From: Halomarina pelagica
GTDB lineage: Archaea > Halobacteriota > Halobacteria > Halobacteriales > Haloarculaceae
NCBI RefSeq assembly: GCF_024228315.1
Contig: NZ_CP100458.1
Location: 17,512-81,511, forward strand
Direction of reading: 5' to 3'
Length of the DNA: 64,000 nt
Positions 1 through 9,500 of the stretch are shown piece by piece. Below the pieces are notes generated by a model. That model did no database searches, was not told the DNA's origin, and worked only from the letters and a program-made list of their open reading frames with translations. Position 1 is the first letter of the stretch. Each line of letters starts with the position of its first letter. Both the position numbers and the translations under genes were made by a program.

Positions 1-104
1 GATTCACGGGTGTGGGGCTGGCCAACTGCGTGGACATTGTCCCGTTCTTCTAACCCTCGAAAACGGGCCACGTAACGATTGACCACCTCCCCACTCACCA
101 TACG

Positions 105-2024
105 ATGAACAAGGCGCCACTCGTCGTCGGACTCGTGCTCGCACTTCTTCTCGGAGCCAGTGCTCTGCCCCTCGTTCAGGCAGCACCTGGCAACGAGACA
201 ACGACGGCGGGCGGGAACACCACAGGCAACACTACGACCACGAGTAGCGCCTCCGCGACGCTCGCCAACGCGAGTGAAGACGATGAGAATAGTACGACCA
301 GCTCCAACGCGTCCGCCCCACCGAATGGCACGCGGAACGCGAGCGGTCCCTGCGCTGGGATGGGATCCGTTGAGGGCGCGGTCTGTACTGGCATCCACAA
401 GGGATTCGGTACGGTCATCGGCGGGTTCATCAACGGGCTTGCCGATTCGGTGCTCACCAAGCTTCAGAACGGCGCTGAGACGTTCGTCGAGATACTGGTG
501 AGTCGGCCCGTCCCGCTTCAGAATGGCGAGATGGAGCTCGTTCAGCGACCGACCAACCCGCCGATGGGCGCAGTGTACGACCTCTGGTTGACTGTCGGCT
601 TGCCCGCGGGAATCGCAATCTGGGCGTTCATGATGCTCATCATGCGGCTCACTGCGTTCCTGCCGTCGCGAATGGCCCCGGTAATGCAGTCGCGGAAGAA
701 GATGCTGGAGGGCTGGTTCACACTGTTCCGCATCCTGGCCTCCTGGATCTGGTGTGCGCTCATCCTTCATCTCACGTTGGGCATCGCCGTCACGTTCGCG
801 CCGAGTGGCGAGCAGATCATCACGGGCTTCGAGTCACTCGCAGAGGCCGCCGTCGGCGCAGGTATCACCGCACTCGTGCTGTACCTCTCGTCGGGCGTTC
901 TGTTCGTGCTCGTGTTGCTCGTGTTCGGCCTGTCGTTCCTCGCCCCGTTCGTGTTGATGCCAGCGTACCCGCTATTCATCGCGATCTCGATGCCCGACTT
1001 CTGGATCTTCAAGTGGTTTGCCCAGAAGGGCGAATTCCTGCGGTCGCTGTTCGCACCGGCAGCGTTCATGCCCGTTCCGACGGCGATCATCCTCGGAGCG
1101 GGTTACCCAGTGTTGAATGCGATTCGTGGCTCGCTGAGCGGACCGATCGCCTCGATCGCGGGCGTCCCGACGTACATCATCCTCTTGTTGGTGATGTGGT
1201 TCACGGCGCTCATCTCGCCCTTATTCTTATTCCTTGGGGCGCGGAAGATGCGACCATTAACCATGTTCGCGGCGGGCGCCCTCGGTGCGGCCACGGCGAT
1301 GAACGTGTCCCGAGGAGCCAAGGGACTCCGTGGTCGCCTCCAGCGCCCGAGTCTTGGTGGGTCGTCATCGAGCGGTCCTACGCGGAATGCTGGCGTTGGC
1401 CGGACGGTCGACCCACTCGAGGGATCACCGTTCTCTCGTGACAACGGAGGTGGTTTCGGTGGGTCTCTCAACGGATCTGACGGGGCATCCATCGCCGGGT
1501 CGATTGGTACTGGAGGCTCGTCGAGTCCCGGTGGACGTAGTCCGCCAGCTCCGGCGTTCAACGGGGCCGGTGGTACCTATTCCGCTGGTGGGCAGTCTAC
1601 CTCGACGAATTCGGCGTCAGCCAGCTCCACGAGTGGTTCTGGGAATTCGGCCGACTGGGAACGAGTCACTGACCGCTCAGCGCAAGCGTACGCTGAGAGT
1701 GTTCCGGCCGATGTCGAGTTCAAGCAGGCGACTGCTCGAACAGAGCTGGATCAAGACCGATACGATGCCGGATACTTCGATGGTCGAGGCGAATTCAGGA
1801 CACTTAGCCAAGGTCCATCTAATTCTGGATGGTTGCTCGATGAAGGCGGATTCAACACGATTGCAGCGAAGAAGGCTGAAGAGCCGGTTCTCGCCTATGA
1901 TGAGGCGAATGACGAGGCCTACGATGTACGGGATGTAGTACAGGATGGTGAGTACCGCCGAGCACGGTATGAACGGCAGCATCAGGACAGCATCAACACC
2001 GTCGAGAGTACCCGCAACCGATGA
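105..2024 (+). CDS. Polytopic membrane protein of the conjugation operon (VirB6/TrbL-like role)
   Basis: The 639-residue protein starts with a hydrophobic signal-like segment (about residues 5-26). A Ser/Thr/Asn-rich stretch (28-80) follows and holds eight N-x-S/T sequons, as expected for an exported glycosylated region. Hydrophobic segments lie near residues 155-185, 200-225, 245-285, 320-340 and 355-380. The tail (about 400-530) is Gly/Ser-rich and probably disordered, ending in a charged segment. It is the first gene of a five-gene operon and its stop overlaps the next start by 4 nt (ATGA). Its position before PrgI-like, VirB4-like and coupling-protein genes suggests it forms the membrane channel, the role played by VirB6/TrbL in bacterial systems. 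That role is inferred from topology and context; I do not recognise a named family. Confidence 0.7.
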   Translation: MNKAPLVVGLVLALLLGASALPLVQAAPGNETTTAGGNTTGNTTTTSSASATLANASEDDENSTTSSNASAPPNGTRNASGPCAGMGSVEGAVCTGIHKGFGTVIGGFINGLADSVLTKLQNGAETFVEILVSRPVPLQNGEMELVQRPTNPPMGAVYDLWLTVGLPAGIAIWAFMMLIMRLTAFLPSRMAPVMQSRKKMLEGWFTLFRILASWIWCALILHLTLGIAVTFAPSGEQIITGFESLAEAAVGAGITALVLYLSSGVLFVLVLLVFGLSFLAPFVLMPAYPLFIAISMPDFWIFKWFAQKGEFLRSLFAPAAFMPVPTAIILGAGYPVLNAIRGSLSGPIASIAGVPTYIILLLVMWFTALISPLFLFLGARKMRPLTMFAAGALGAATAMNVSRGAKGLRGRLQRPSLGGSSSSGPTRNAGVGRTVDPLEGSPFSRDNGGGFGGSLNGSDGASIAGSIGTGGSSSPGGRSPPAPAFNGAGGTYSAGGQSTSTNSASASSTSGSGNSADWERVTDRSAQAYAESVPADVEFKQATARTELDQDRYDAGYFDGRGEFRTLSQGPSNSGWLLDEGGFNTIAAKKAEEPVLAYDEANDEAYDVRDVVQDGEYRRARYERQHQDSINTVESTRNR

Positions 2025-3583
2025 CAGACGAACAGGACTATCAGGCGGCTCGCGATTCGGCGCTTCAGCGAGATCATCACATTTGTCAGCTCTGTGGAAC
2101 CGTTGGATATCCAAAAACAGAGCACGGTCTTGCAGCCGTCCCTGTTCACTCGGACAACTATCGCGTCGAGAATCTTGTCACAGTTTGCCACGATTGTCTG
2201 CAAAAAGACGAAGAACAGCTTCAGAAAGAAGTCAATCAGGTATGGCACCGTCGCTGTTCCGAGGGAACGAGCGGAAATCGTAACTTAGCACAACAAGGTG
2301 CTCCCAACTCCATGTCCCTATCAGCCTCTTCGTCATCTGGACGTATTCGGACAGTATTTAAAAGATTAACAACCCGAATCAGGACTGATCTCCCTCTTCT
2401 TGACGAATCGAATTTAGGGAATGATGACCGGCTGGTCGACCGAGTAGGTCAGCGCGACAATTTCAATTGCCAAGTCTGTGGTGCAGTCACCCATCCCAGA
2501 GGGCGTGTTAATTACATGATGCACCCTCTGAAACCTGACCAGCGGGAAGAAGACCGCGTCGAGAACCACTTTACAGTCTGTTTCGACTGTTTAGAATGGG
2601 AAGACGAGCGGGTTGTTGAACGGAACGTCCGGCAGGCGAATCGCCTCAAGAATGAATCCAATGGATTGTTTCTCCTTTCTGGAAAAGCGACACTCCGAGA
2701 TACCAAAGAAAGAATTCGGTTGTTCGCCCACACTGGGCGACTAATTGTTCTTCGACGAGCTGTTGTCGCTGCAATCCTGGTTGGAATATTAATCGCACTG
2801 GGTAGCACGTTCGCCGGACTCATTGGCACGTTATTCGTCTCACCCCAGGCCGGTCTATCGTGGACTCAGGCTACATTTGAATTGTACGAGTCTGCCACTG
2901 TGGTACTGTTTACTTTCCCAGGAATAGGTTTGGCCGCTCTCGGCATTGGCTATCTCGTTCACGTCTTCGAACAAGAGCGTGCGTACGAGCGGGAACTCTT
3001 TCGCGATCAGCGTCGACGAGGCGACACACCTGAAATCAGCTACGCCCGCCCACGCTGGCAGTTCGTCGCCGGTTTCGCCATTGGGGGCCTCTTCGGGGCC
3101 CTTGACTGGGTCCTAGTGAGGCACGACGTCTTCCCGTCGGGGATGCTGTTCGGTGCGCTCGTTCTCTGGCTGGTGGGCGCTGCCGGTGTCGCCTATTATC
3201 TTCGATACGCGCTTCGCGAGGACCGCGACGTCGATGGGCAGCCAGTGAATCCCGCTCCGTGGGTATTCGCTGCTCGCTACGCACTCTTCGTCGCTCTCGT
3301 CGGCGGAGCAGCCACGCTGCTCGATACGAGTGCAATTCTTTCGCCGATCATGCTTGATCTCGCTACCATCACGGCCCCCCTTGTTGGTCTCTTCTACGTT
3401 CTCCGTCGCTACGCAGAACGACGGACTTCGTGGGGTGCCCGCCTCATGCAGCACGTCAGAACCGGCATCGACCGCGTGTGGCCCTGGGACGACCAGTGGC
3501 CGCCAGAACCACAGCACCGCCAGCAAACCACCGCGACCGATTCCACATCACAACAACGCAACCAAGACGACAGCTATGAGTAA
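2021..3583 (+). CDS. Membrane protein with two HNH-like zinc fingers, conjugation operon
   Basis: The N-terminal half of this 520-residue protein holds two copies of an HNH-like treble-clef: CQLCG ... VCHDC (about residues 17-65) and CQVCG ... VCFDC (about 148-195). In both, a His-Pro/His-Ser segment and a VEN-(L/H)-(V/F)-TVC stretch resemble HNH nucleases, but the usual closing His after the last Cys pair is replaced, so cleavage activity is doubtful. The C-terminal half has six hydrophobic segments (about 245-460). The middle third is more A+T-rich than its neighbours. It overlaps the previous gene by 4 nt and the next by 8 nt, so it belongs to the transfer operon. A membrane-anchored DNA-binding or processing subunit is a reasonable guess; the exact role is unknown. 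Confidence 0.7.
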   Translation: MTDEQDYQAARDSALQRDHHICQLCGTVGYPKTEHGLAAVPVHSDNYRVENLVTVCHDCLQKDEEQLQKEVNQVWHRRCSEGTSGNRNLAQQGAPNSMSLSASSSSGRIRTVFKRLTTRIRTDLPLLDESNLGNDDRLVDRVGQRDNFNCQVCGAVTHPRGRVNYMMHPLKPDQREEDRVENHFTVCFDCLEWEDERVVERNVRQANRLKNESNGLFLLSGKATLRDTKERIRLFAHTGRLIVLRRAVVAAILVGILIALGSTFAGLIGTLFVSPQAGLSWTQATFELYESATVVLFTFPGIGLAALGIGYLVHVFEQERAYERELFRDQRRRGDTPEISYARPRWQFVAGFAIGGLFGALDWVLVRHDVFPSGMLFGALVLWLVGAAGVAYYLRYALREDRDVDGQPVNPAPWVFAARYALFVALVGGAATLLDTSAILSPIMLDLATITAPLVGLFYVLRRYAERRTSWGARLMQHVRTGIDRVWPWDDQWPPEPQHRQQTTATDSTSQQRNQDDSYE

Positions 3584-4634
3584 CCGCAATCGCGACCCCA
3601 AACGACGCATCCTCGATGAGTTTGGCGCCGCCGACGAAATCGTCGGTGTCGATATCAACTACAGCCTGGAGGACCTCAAACTGTTCCTCCCAGCGATGAT
3701 CATCGCACTGCTCATCGTCACCATGGCTTCCCGCCTCGGCGGGACGTTGGCGATGCTCGGCGGGGTGATCGGGGCAATCGGGGTCTTCCTCGTGACCGCC
3801 GCGATCATCTACATCACGCCGAACCACCTGACGCCACAGCGTTGGCTGCAGCGAATCGCTGCGTTCACCCGCCGTGAGAAAACGAAGACGGCAGTTGGCC
3901 CAACACCCCCGGCACAGACTGAGACCCTTACGCATGTCGCCCGATTCGTCCCGGAGTCAAATTCGCTGGAGCGGTTCGATGGACACCTCGTTGCCGGTGT
4001 ACGCATTGAACCAGCGAACATGGCGCTCGCCACGCATGACGAGTGGAACGCAGCCGCCGACGCACTCGGGAGCGCCCTCAACACCCTGGAATTCCCGATC
4101 CAGATTCACAGTAGTGCTCGGTCAGTCGATCCCGAACAGATTACTGCAAGCTACCGCGACCGTCTCGATGATCCCGACGTCACTGCCAACGAGTCCCTGG
4201 AAGACATCATTGACGTCTACCAGACGAGACTTCCTGCCGAGTTCCAAGCGCGTGGAACCAGTGTCCGCGAGTACCATATCCTCGTTCCCGTCAGCGTTCG
4301 CGATGTCCAGCTCGCTGAGCGCGGGGCTGTTGCGAAGTTGGAATCACTTCCCTATGTGGGTGGTTTGCTCGCAATACTCGGTGCGGAGAGTGCTGGCCTG
4401 TCTGAGGTTGAGATTGAACAGCAGCAACGTGAGACGCTTGAGACGCGACTCAACGACGTCCGGAGTTCGATTCGAGGGTTGGATGAGTGCGACTGCGAAG
4501 TAGTCACAGCGGACCGTCTCGCGACGCTCATCGAAGAGTTTTGGACCGGTCGCCGAACCCAGTACCGTCGAACGAGCGACCGGGTACGCTCCGTGCCGAT
4601 CGTAACTGCTGGCGACGCCAGCGGGAGGGCGTAA
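3576..4634 (+). CDS. PrgI-like conjugation membrane protein
   Basis: This is a 352-residue protein if started at the ATG that overlaps the upstream stop by 8 nt; a longer upstream reading frame exists but would lie inside the previous gene. Residues about 33-75 form two closely spaced hydrophobic helices, followed by a soluble domain. The arrangement of a small two-helix membrane part directly before a VirB4 ATPase matches PrgI/VirB3-type proteins of type IV secretion. Haloarchaeal homologues in this position are usually larger, as here. The gap to the VirB4 gene is 2 nt. It probably anchors the VirB4 ATPase at the membrane; this is inferred from family and context, not from catalytic motifs. 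Confidence 0.65.
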   Translation: MSNRNRDPKRRILDEFGAADEIVGVDINYSLEDLKLFLPAMIIALLIVTMASRLGGTLAMLGGVIGAIGVFLVTAAIIYITPNHLTPQRWLQRIAAFTRREKTKTAVGPTPPAQTETLTHVARFVPESNSLERFDGHLVAGVRIEPANMALATHDEWNAAADALGSALNTLEFPIQIHSSARSVDPEQITASYRDRLDDPDVTANESLEDIIDVYQTRLPAEFQARGTSVREYHILVPVSVRDVQLAERGAVAKLESLPYVGGLLAILGAESAGLSEVEIEQQQRETLETRLNDVRSSIRGLDECDCEVVTADRLATLIEEFWTGRRTQYRRTSDRVRSVPIVTAGDASGRA

Positions 4635-4636
4635 CC

Positions 4637-6598
4637 ATGCCGCTCGTAAAAACGCTCCTTGAGCGCTTCACCGATATCGAGGTCGACGACGAGACCGAGA
4701 CGTTCGAAGACGGCACCGAGCACCACGCGCGAATGGTTGCCCCTTCGAGCGTGAAACTCGAATCGGATGCCGTCCAATCAAACGACCACTGGGTGAAGAC
4801 GCTACTGATTACCGAATGGCCGGACACCGCCAATCCGGGGCATCTTGATGCAATCACCACGCATCCGAGCGCTGACGTCGGCCTCTCGATTCACGCGACG
4901 CCACGAAGCACCGATCAGGCAATCACCGAGGTCGAGAACGCGATTCGTGACCTCGAAACCGTTCGTCGCGGCAAACAGGATAACGGTGACCCCTCGATTG
5001 GTCTGACCGAACGTCGGATCCGGGAGCACGAGGAGGTACTCGATCAGCTCACGAATGGCTCGCAGACGATTTTCGATACTTCAGTTTACCTCCCGGTTCG
5101 GGGCGAGACGAAAGACCAGGTCGAGAAACGCTGCCAGCGTATTCGCACGGAACTCGAAAAGCAGCAGCTCACAGTCCGGTCTATTGACTACGACCAGTCC
5201 GATGGACTCGTGAGTGCGAGCCCGATCGCGAAGGATGCTGTCAGCGAGTGGTTGCCGAGTGCGACGACTCCGATGCTTGGCGATGCACTCGGGTCGCTTT
5301 TCCCCTTCTCGGCGTCCACCGTCATCGAAAAATCAGGCGTCCTCTACGGCTATCACGCGACGACGGATGCGCCAGTCATCGTCGACCGCTATCAGCGCCC
5401 GAACGGCTACAACATCCTTGCCGCTGCGAAAATCGGTTCCGGGAAGTCCGTCACGGCGAAGCTGTTGAATCTCCGTGAAGTGGCGAAGGACCCCGAGACG
5501 ATCCTCATCATGGTCGATCCGCTGGAGGGCTTTCGAAGCCTCGCAGACGAACTCAACGCCGAGCACATCGTGATTGGGGGGCGACGGCAGCTCAACCCGC
5601 TCGAAATCGAACAGACGCCACAGCGCGTCCTCAACGCCACTCGCGACCTGGACCCGTACGGGCAGCGGACCTCCAGCGTGATGGGTTTCTTCGCGACGTA
5701 TTTCGCCCACATCGACAGCACTGGTGAGGGTCTCAACAAGCAGGAACATGCCATTCTCAGTGACGCCGTTCACGAAGCCTATCGCCGCCAGGGCATCGAC
5801 AAGGACCCCGCTACGCACAGCAACGAGAGTCCGACGATTCTCGACGTGTTCGCTATCCTCGGGGAGATGGCGGAGGACATGCCCACGTTCATCGACGACG
5901 CTGCCTCGGACCTCACGGACGTCACGTCGAAGGAGGCCGACCGCTGGGAGGGTCGAGCGGCAGACCTCCGAATCGCGATGCGGCCGTTTACGGGTGATGG
6001 TGAGTTCGCGAACCTCGCTGGCCAATCCGAGATTAGCCTAGAGGGCGAGAAGGTCACCTATCTCGATCTCCAGCAAGGCGAAGCTGACCGTGAGATTGCG
6101 TTGATGTTGCAACTGTTGTTCGATACAGTCTACGAGCGGGCCAAGCAGACGGACAAGCGGGTGATTCTGGCAATCGACGAGGCGCACTACCTCATGCAGA
6201 GTGAGGGCTCACTCGACTGGCTGGAACGAGCCTACCGTCACTCCCGGCATCACGATCTGAGCGTCCACCTCGTCACACAGGAGATGAGCGATTTCTTCGT
6301 CCACGAGAAGGCCGAAGTCCTCGCCAATGAGTCCTCGATCAAGATTCTCCAGCGGCTCCCAGGACTCTCAGAGGCCCATCGGAAGAAGCTGGGGTTGACC
6401 GCTCGTGAGGCGGAGTTCCTCCGGAGTGCGAAACCAGGGACGCGAGAGCGAGGCTACAGTCACGCACTGGTCTGTGTCGAGGACAAGGGGCGATACCCGG
6501 TAAAGGTGACCGCACTCCCCGAAGAGATGGAGATTGTCGATCCTCCCGAGGACGATTCGGAGCCTGACGGAGCACCTGATTCGGAGGTGTATGCATGA
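4637..6598 (+). CDS. VirB4/TraC-family secretion ATPase
   Basis: The 653-residue product has a clear P-loop, KIGSGKS (about residues 263-270), and a Walker B segment, LAIDEAHYLM (about 508-517). The region after it, with RHSRHHDLSVHLVTQE, matches the arginine/sensor part of VirB4/TraC/HerA-type hexameric ATPases. The N-terminal 250 residues are the family's non-ATPase domain. The ATG at 4637 follows the upstream stop by 2 nt; an earlier in-frame start would lie inside the upstream gene. Its stop overlaps the coupling-protein start (ATGA). It should drive DNA or protein translocation through the conjugation pore at the cytoplasmic face of the membrane. Confidence 0.92.
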   Translation: MPLVKTLLERFTDIEVDDETETFEDGTEHHARMVAPSSVKLESDAVQSNDHWVKTLLITEWPDTANPGHLDAITTHPSADVGLSIHATPRSTDQAITEVENAIRDLETVRRGKQDNGDPSIGLTERRIREHEEVLDQLTNGSQTIFDTSVYLPVRGETKDQVEKRCQRIRTELEKQQLTVRSIDYDQSDGLVSASPIAKDAVSEWLPSATTPMLGDALGSLFPFSASTVIEKSGVLYGYHATTDAPVIVDRYQRPNGYNILAAAKIGSGKSVTAKLLNLREVAKDPETILIMVDPLEGFRSLADELNAEHIVIGGRRQLNPLEIEQTPQRVLNATRDLDPYGQRTSSVMGFFATYFAHIDSTGEGLNKQEHAILSDAVHEAYRRQGIDKDPATHSNESPTILDVFAILGEMAEDMPTFIDDAASDLTDVTSKEADRWEGRAADLRIAMRPFTGDGEFANLAGQSEISLEGEKVTYLDLQQGEADREIALMLQLLFDTVYERAKQTDKRVILAIDEAHYLMQSEGSLDWLERAYRHSRHHDLSVHLVTQEMSDFFVHEKAEVLANESSIKILQRLPGLSEAHRKKLGLTAREAEFLRSAKPGTRERGYSHALVCVEDKGRYPVKVTALPEEMEIVDPPEDDSEPDGAPDSEVYA

Positions 6599-9500
6599 GT
6601 GAACCCCGCGACTATCTCCGCGTCCGACCGTCCTCACAGCCACTGCACGTGGGTGATATCGCACACGCACTCGCGAGTCTCCACAAACTCACGGTGGAAT
6701 CGCAGCCGAGCGGGCTCGCACGATTCCTCCCGGGAACGAGTTCGTACCCGCCCCGATTCGAGTTCTTGGCTGTAAGCGAGGGCACGGATGCACCAGTCGA
6801 GTTCTACTACGGGACGGACGGCGATCTTGATGCGCTCGAAGATCGGCTCCGGTCGATTTACCCCACGACGTTCGACATCGACCGCACTGAACTGGACCTC
6901 GCGACGAAGCTCATTCCCCCAGTTGCGTATTCATGTGAGGAGTTCATCGACCGTCTCGCCGACGGACAGCTCCACTTTGAGCCAACCGAGGATGATTTAC
7001 GCCCAGTCGAGAGCGAGCGTGCAGTTCTGGAGGATGGTGGTACGCAGACCACTTCTGACGCCACAGGTTCCAGTCACGCAACGATGGAGTACGGCGACGG
7101 AGTGCTGAGAGTCGACCGAGTTCGATCTGTCGACGACCCGATGGTGTTGACACAACCGACGCTGACCGATGACGGTCAAATCCTCGCTCGCCCTTCTGTA
7201 GAGGAGGTCGTCCCGATGGGTGTGCGCTGGCATGGTGTCGCTGAGCGCAAGCTCGATTGGATGACGACAATCACGCCCTTCACAGACCATGTTGACACCG
7301 CCGTCATCAGTGACGACACGGAGACACGGGTTCCGCTAGCTGCTGTGATCGACACGCTCGTCGAGGCTGACTCTCCGATGGCGTTTCAGGTCGTCTTCCA
7401 GCGCAAGCCCGACTGGTCAGCCGAGGCCTGGCAGCGCGAGCACGACATCAAACACGGATTGGATACACTGTACGGGAAAGCCCGTGATTTCTTTGACCCC
7501 GTTACGCCCGACGAACCCAACCTAAGTGGGCAGGACGAGGCTCGACTGGAGTGTGTGCAGGCGAAGAAACCAAAGCGAACGTTCACCGTCAACGTACGGG
7601 CAGTCGCATGTCCACGGGACGAGACCGCCGAAACGCAGCTTGACTCGCGACTTGATGCTCTCGCAACCGCTCTCGATACCCTCGATGGCCGGTTCTACGG
7701 CTTCGAGGGACACCGCCTCCAAGCCAGTGGCTTTCGCCAGACAGCGAGTGAACAGTACGCTCGCGCCGCTCTTGAGCGACTCTTGGATCGCGAACTCGTG
7801 ACTGGGAGAGGAAAGACACGGTTTGACCTCGTACTGAACGCCGAAGAGTTGGCGAATCTCATTACCGTTCCATCGGGAGAGACGCTCTCGAGGGTGGGGG
7901 CACGTGGTACTCGAGCGAAGCAGCAGAGTCGGACGCCACCACCGGAACCGCCGGCTGAGCGACTGCAACAGTTCGATAGTGGGATAACTCTCGGTCCTGC
8001 GCTAGGGTCGAATGGGCAACCCCATTCTAAACCAGTCCAGCTTCCACCGAGTCTACAGAAACGGCATATCCTCCGGTGTGCCCCACCGGGTCATGGGAAA
8101 ACGATCGGCCTCACTAACGATGCACTTTCTGCGTACGATGACACGAGTGGTCCGGTTATCATACTCGACTCGAAGGGTGGGGGGTTCGCTACGAACTACA
8201 TGCGGGCTCATGCTGCCCGCTTTGGGTTCGACGACTTCCAGGAGAACGTCCTGTACTTCCCGGTCCACGAGGTGTTACCGGGCCTCGCGTTCTTCGATAT
8301 TGCGCCAACGCTCGAGTACGATGATTTCGACCGCGTGACCGCGTCCCAGCACAAAGCCGACCACTACGAGGAAGTGCTCAAACTCGCGATGGGCACGGAG
8401 AAATACGAGCGAGCGAGCGTCGCACCGACCCTGATCAAGCACCTCGTGAAGACGATGTACGATGCCGAGCACGGCCTCGAGAATGGCCGGTATCGCGAGA
8501 GCGTCGATGCATTCAGCCATGCCCAACTGCGTCATGTCGTCCATCAGGTCTGGCAGGCCGGCCCGCCGAACCGAAATCCCGATCGCGTCCCGCAATCGAG
8601 TGACCCGGAAGCCCGCCAGACCTTCGACCACTTGCTCAATCGCGACGCTCAGACGTTCTCGACGATCATGGGTGGCCTCGATACCCGAATGGAGTACATC
8701 ACCGAAGACGTCCGCCTCCGTCGGCTGTTCGACAACACGACCTCGAATTTCGACTTCCGAGACCGCATCCACGAGCAGCAGGTGATCATCTTCGACCTTG
8801 GGCGCCTTAGAGACGATCCGGCGACCGTCCTCACAGGGGCCCTTCTCACGAGCCTCTACGATGCTGTTCGAGAGTCGCATCGCGATGATTCGGCTGGCAA
8901 GCCCGACAACTACGTGATCAACGTCTTGATCGACGAGGCCGCCTCAGTCGTCGCAACGGACACGATCAGCGAATTGCTCTCCCGTGGCCGCGAGTTCGAT
9001 GTCTCGCTCGAACTGGCGACACAGTTCCCGGAACAGATTCTCGAATCCGGCGACCGAGAGACGTACCTGAACACGCTTCGGAATACGGGGACGAAACTCA
9101 TCGGAAACATCCACGTGGACGACGAACTCGCCGGGGCATTAGCCCACGAGGACATGGACCGTGTGGATTTCCGAAACCGGGTGAACTCGCTCGCGAACGA
9201 CGAGTGGTTGGTCGACGTCCCCAGCCCCCAGTTCAGTGCACCTGACCCGAATCCGTTCTATGTCCAAGCCCCACCCGTTCCCGCCGGGCACCCCGCGAGT
9301 GACGCTCCGTTAAGCGATGCTGAAGATGCGCGATTTCAAGAGTCGCTTGAGGTGGTGCGGTCTCGAACTCGTGACGTGTACGGTGTCGAGGATGGGAACG
9401 CATCGCCAGCGGATGCTGTCCCGGAAGAACTTCGGAATCGACTTGGTGCCGCTGATGGCGATCTCGACGAAGCGCTTGCACATGTGATTCGGGCCCTCCA

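Noticed and set aside
5333..6025. 230-residue minus-strand frame
   Set aside because: Antisense to the VirB4 ATPase core, with no domain features.
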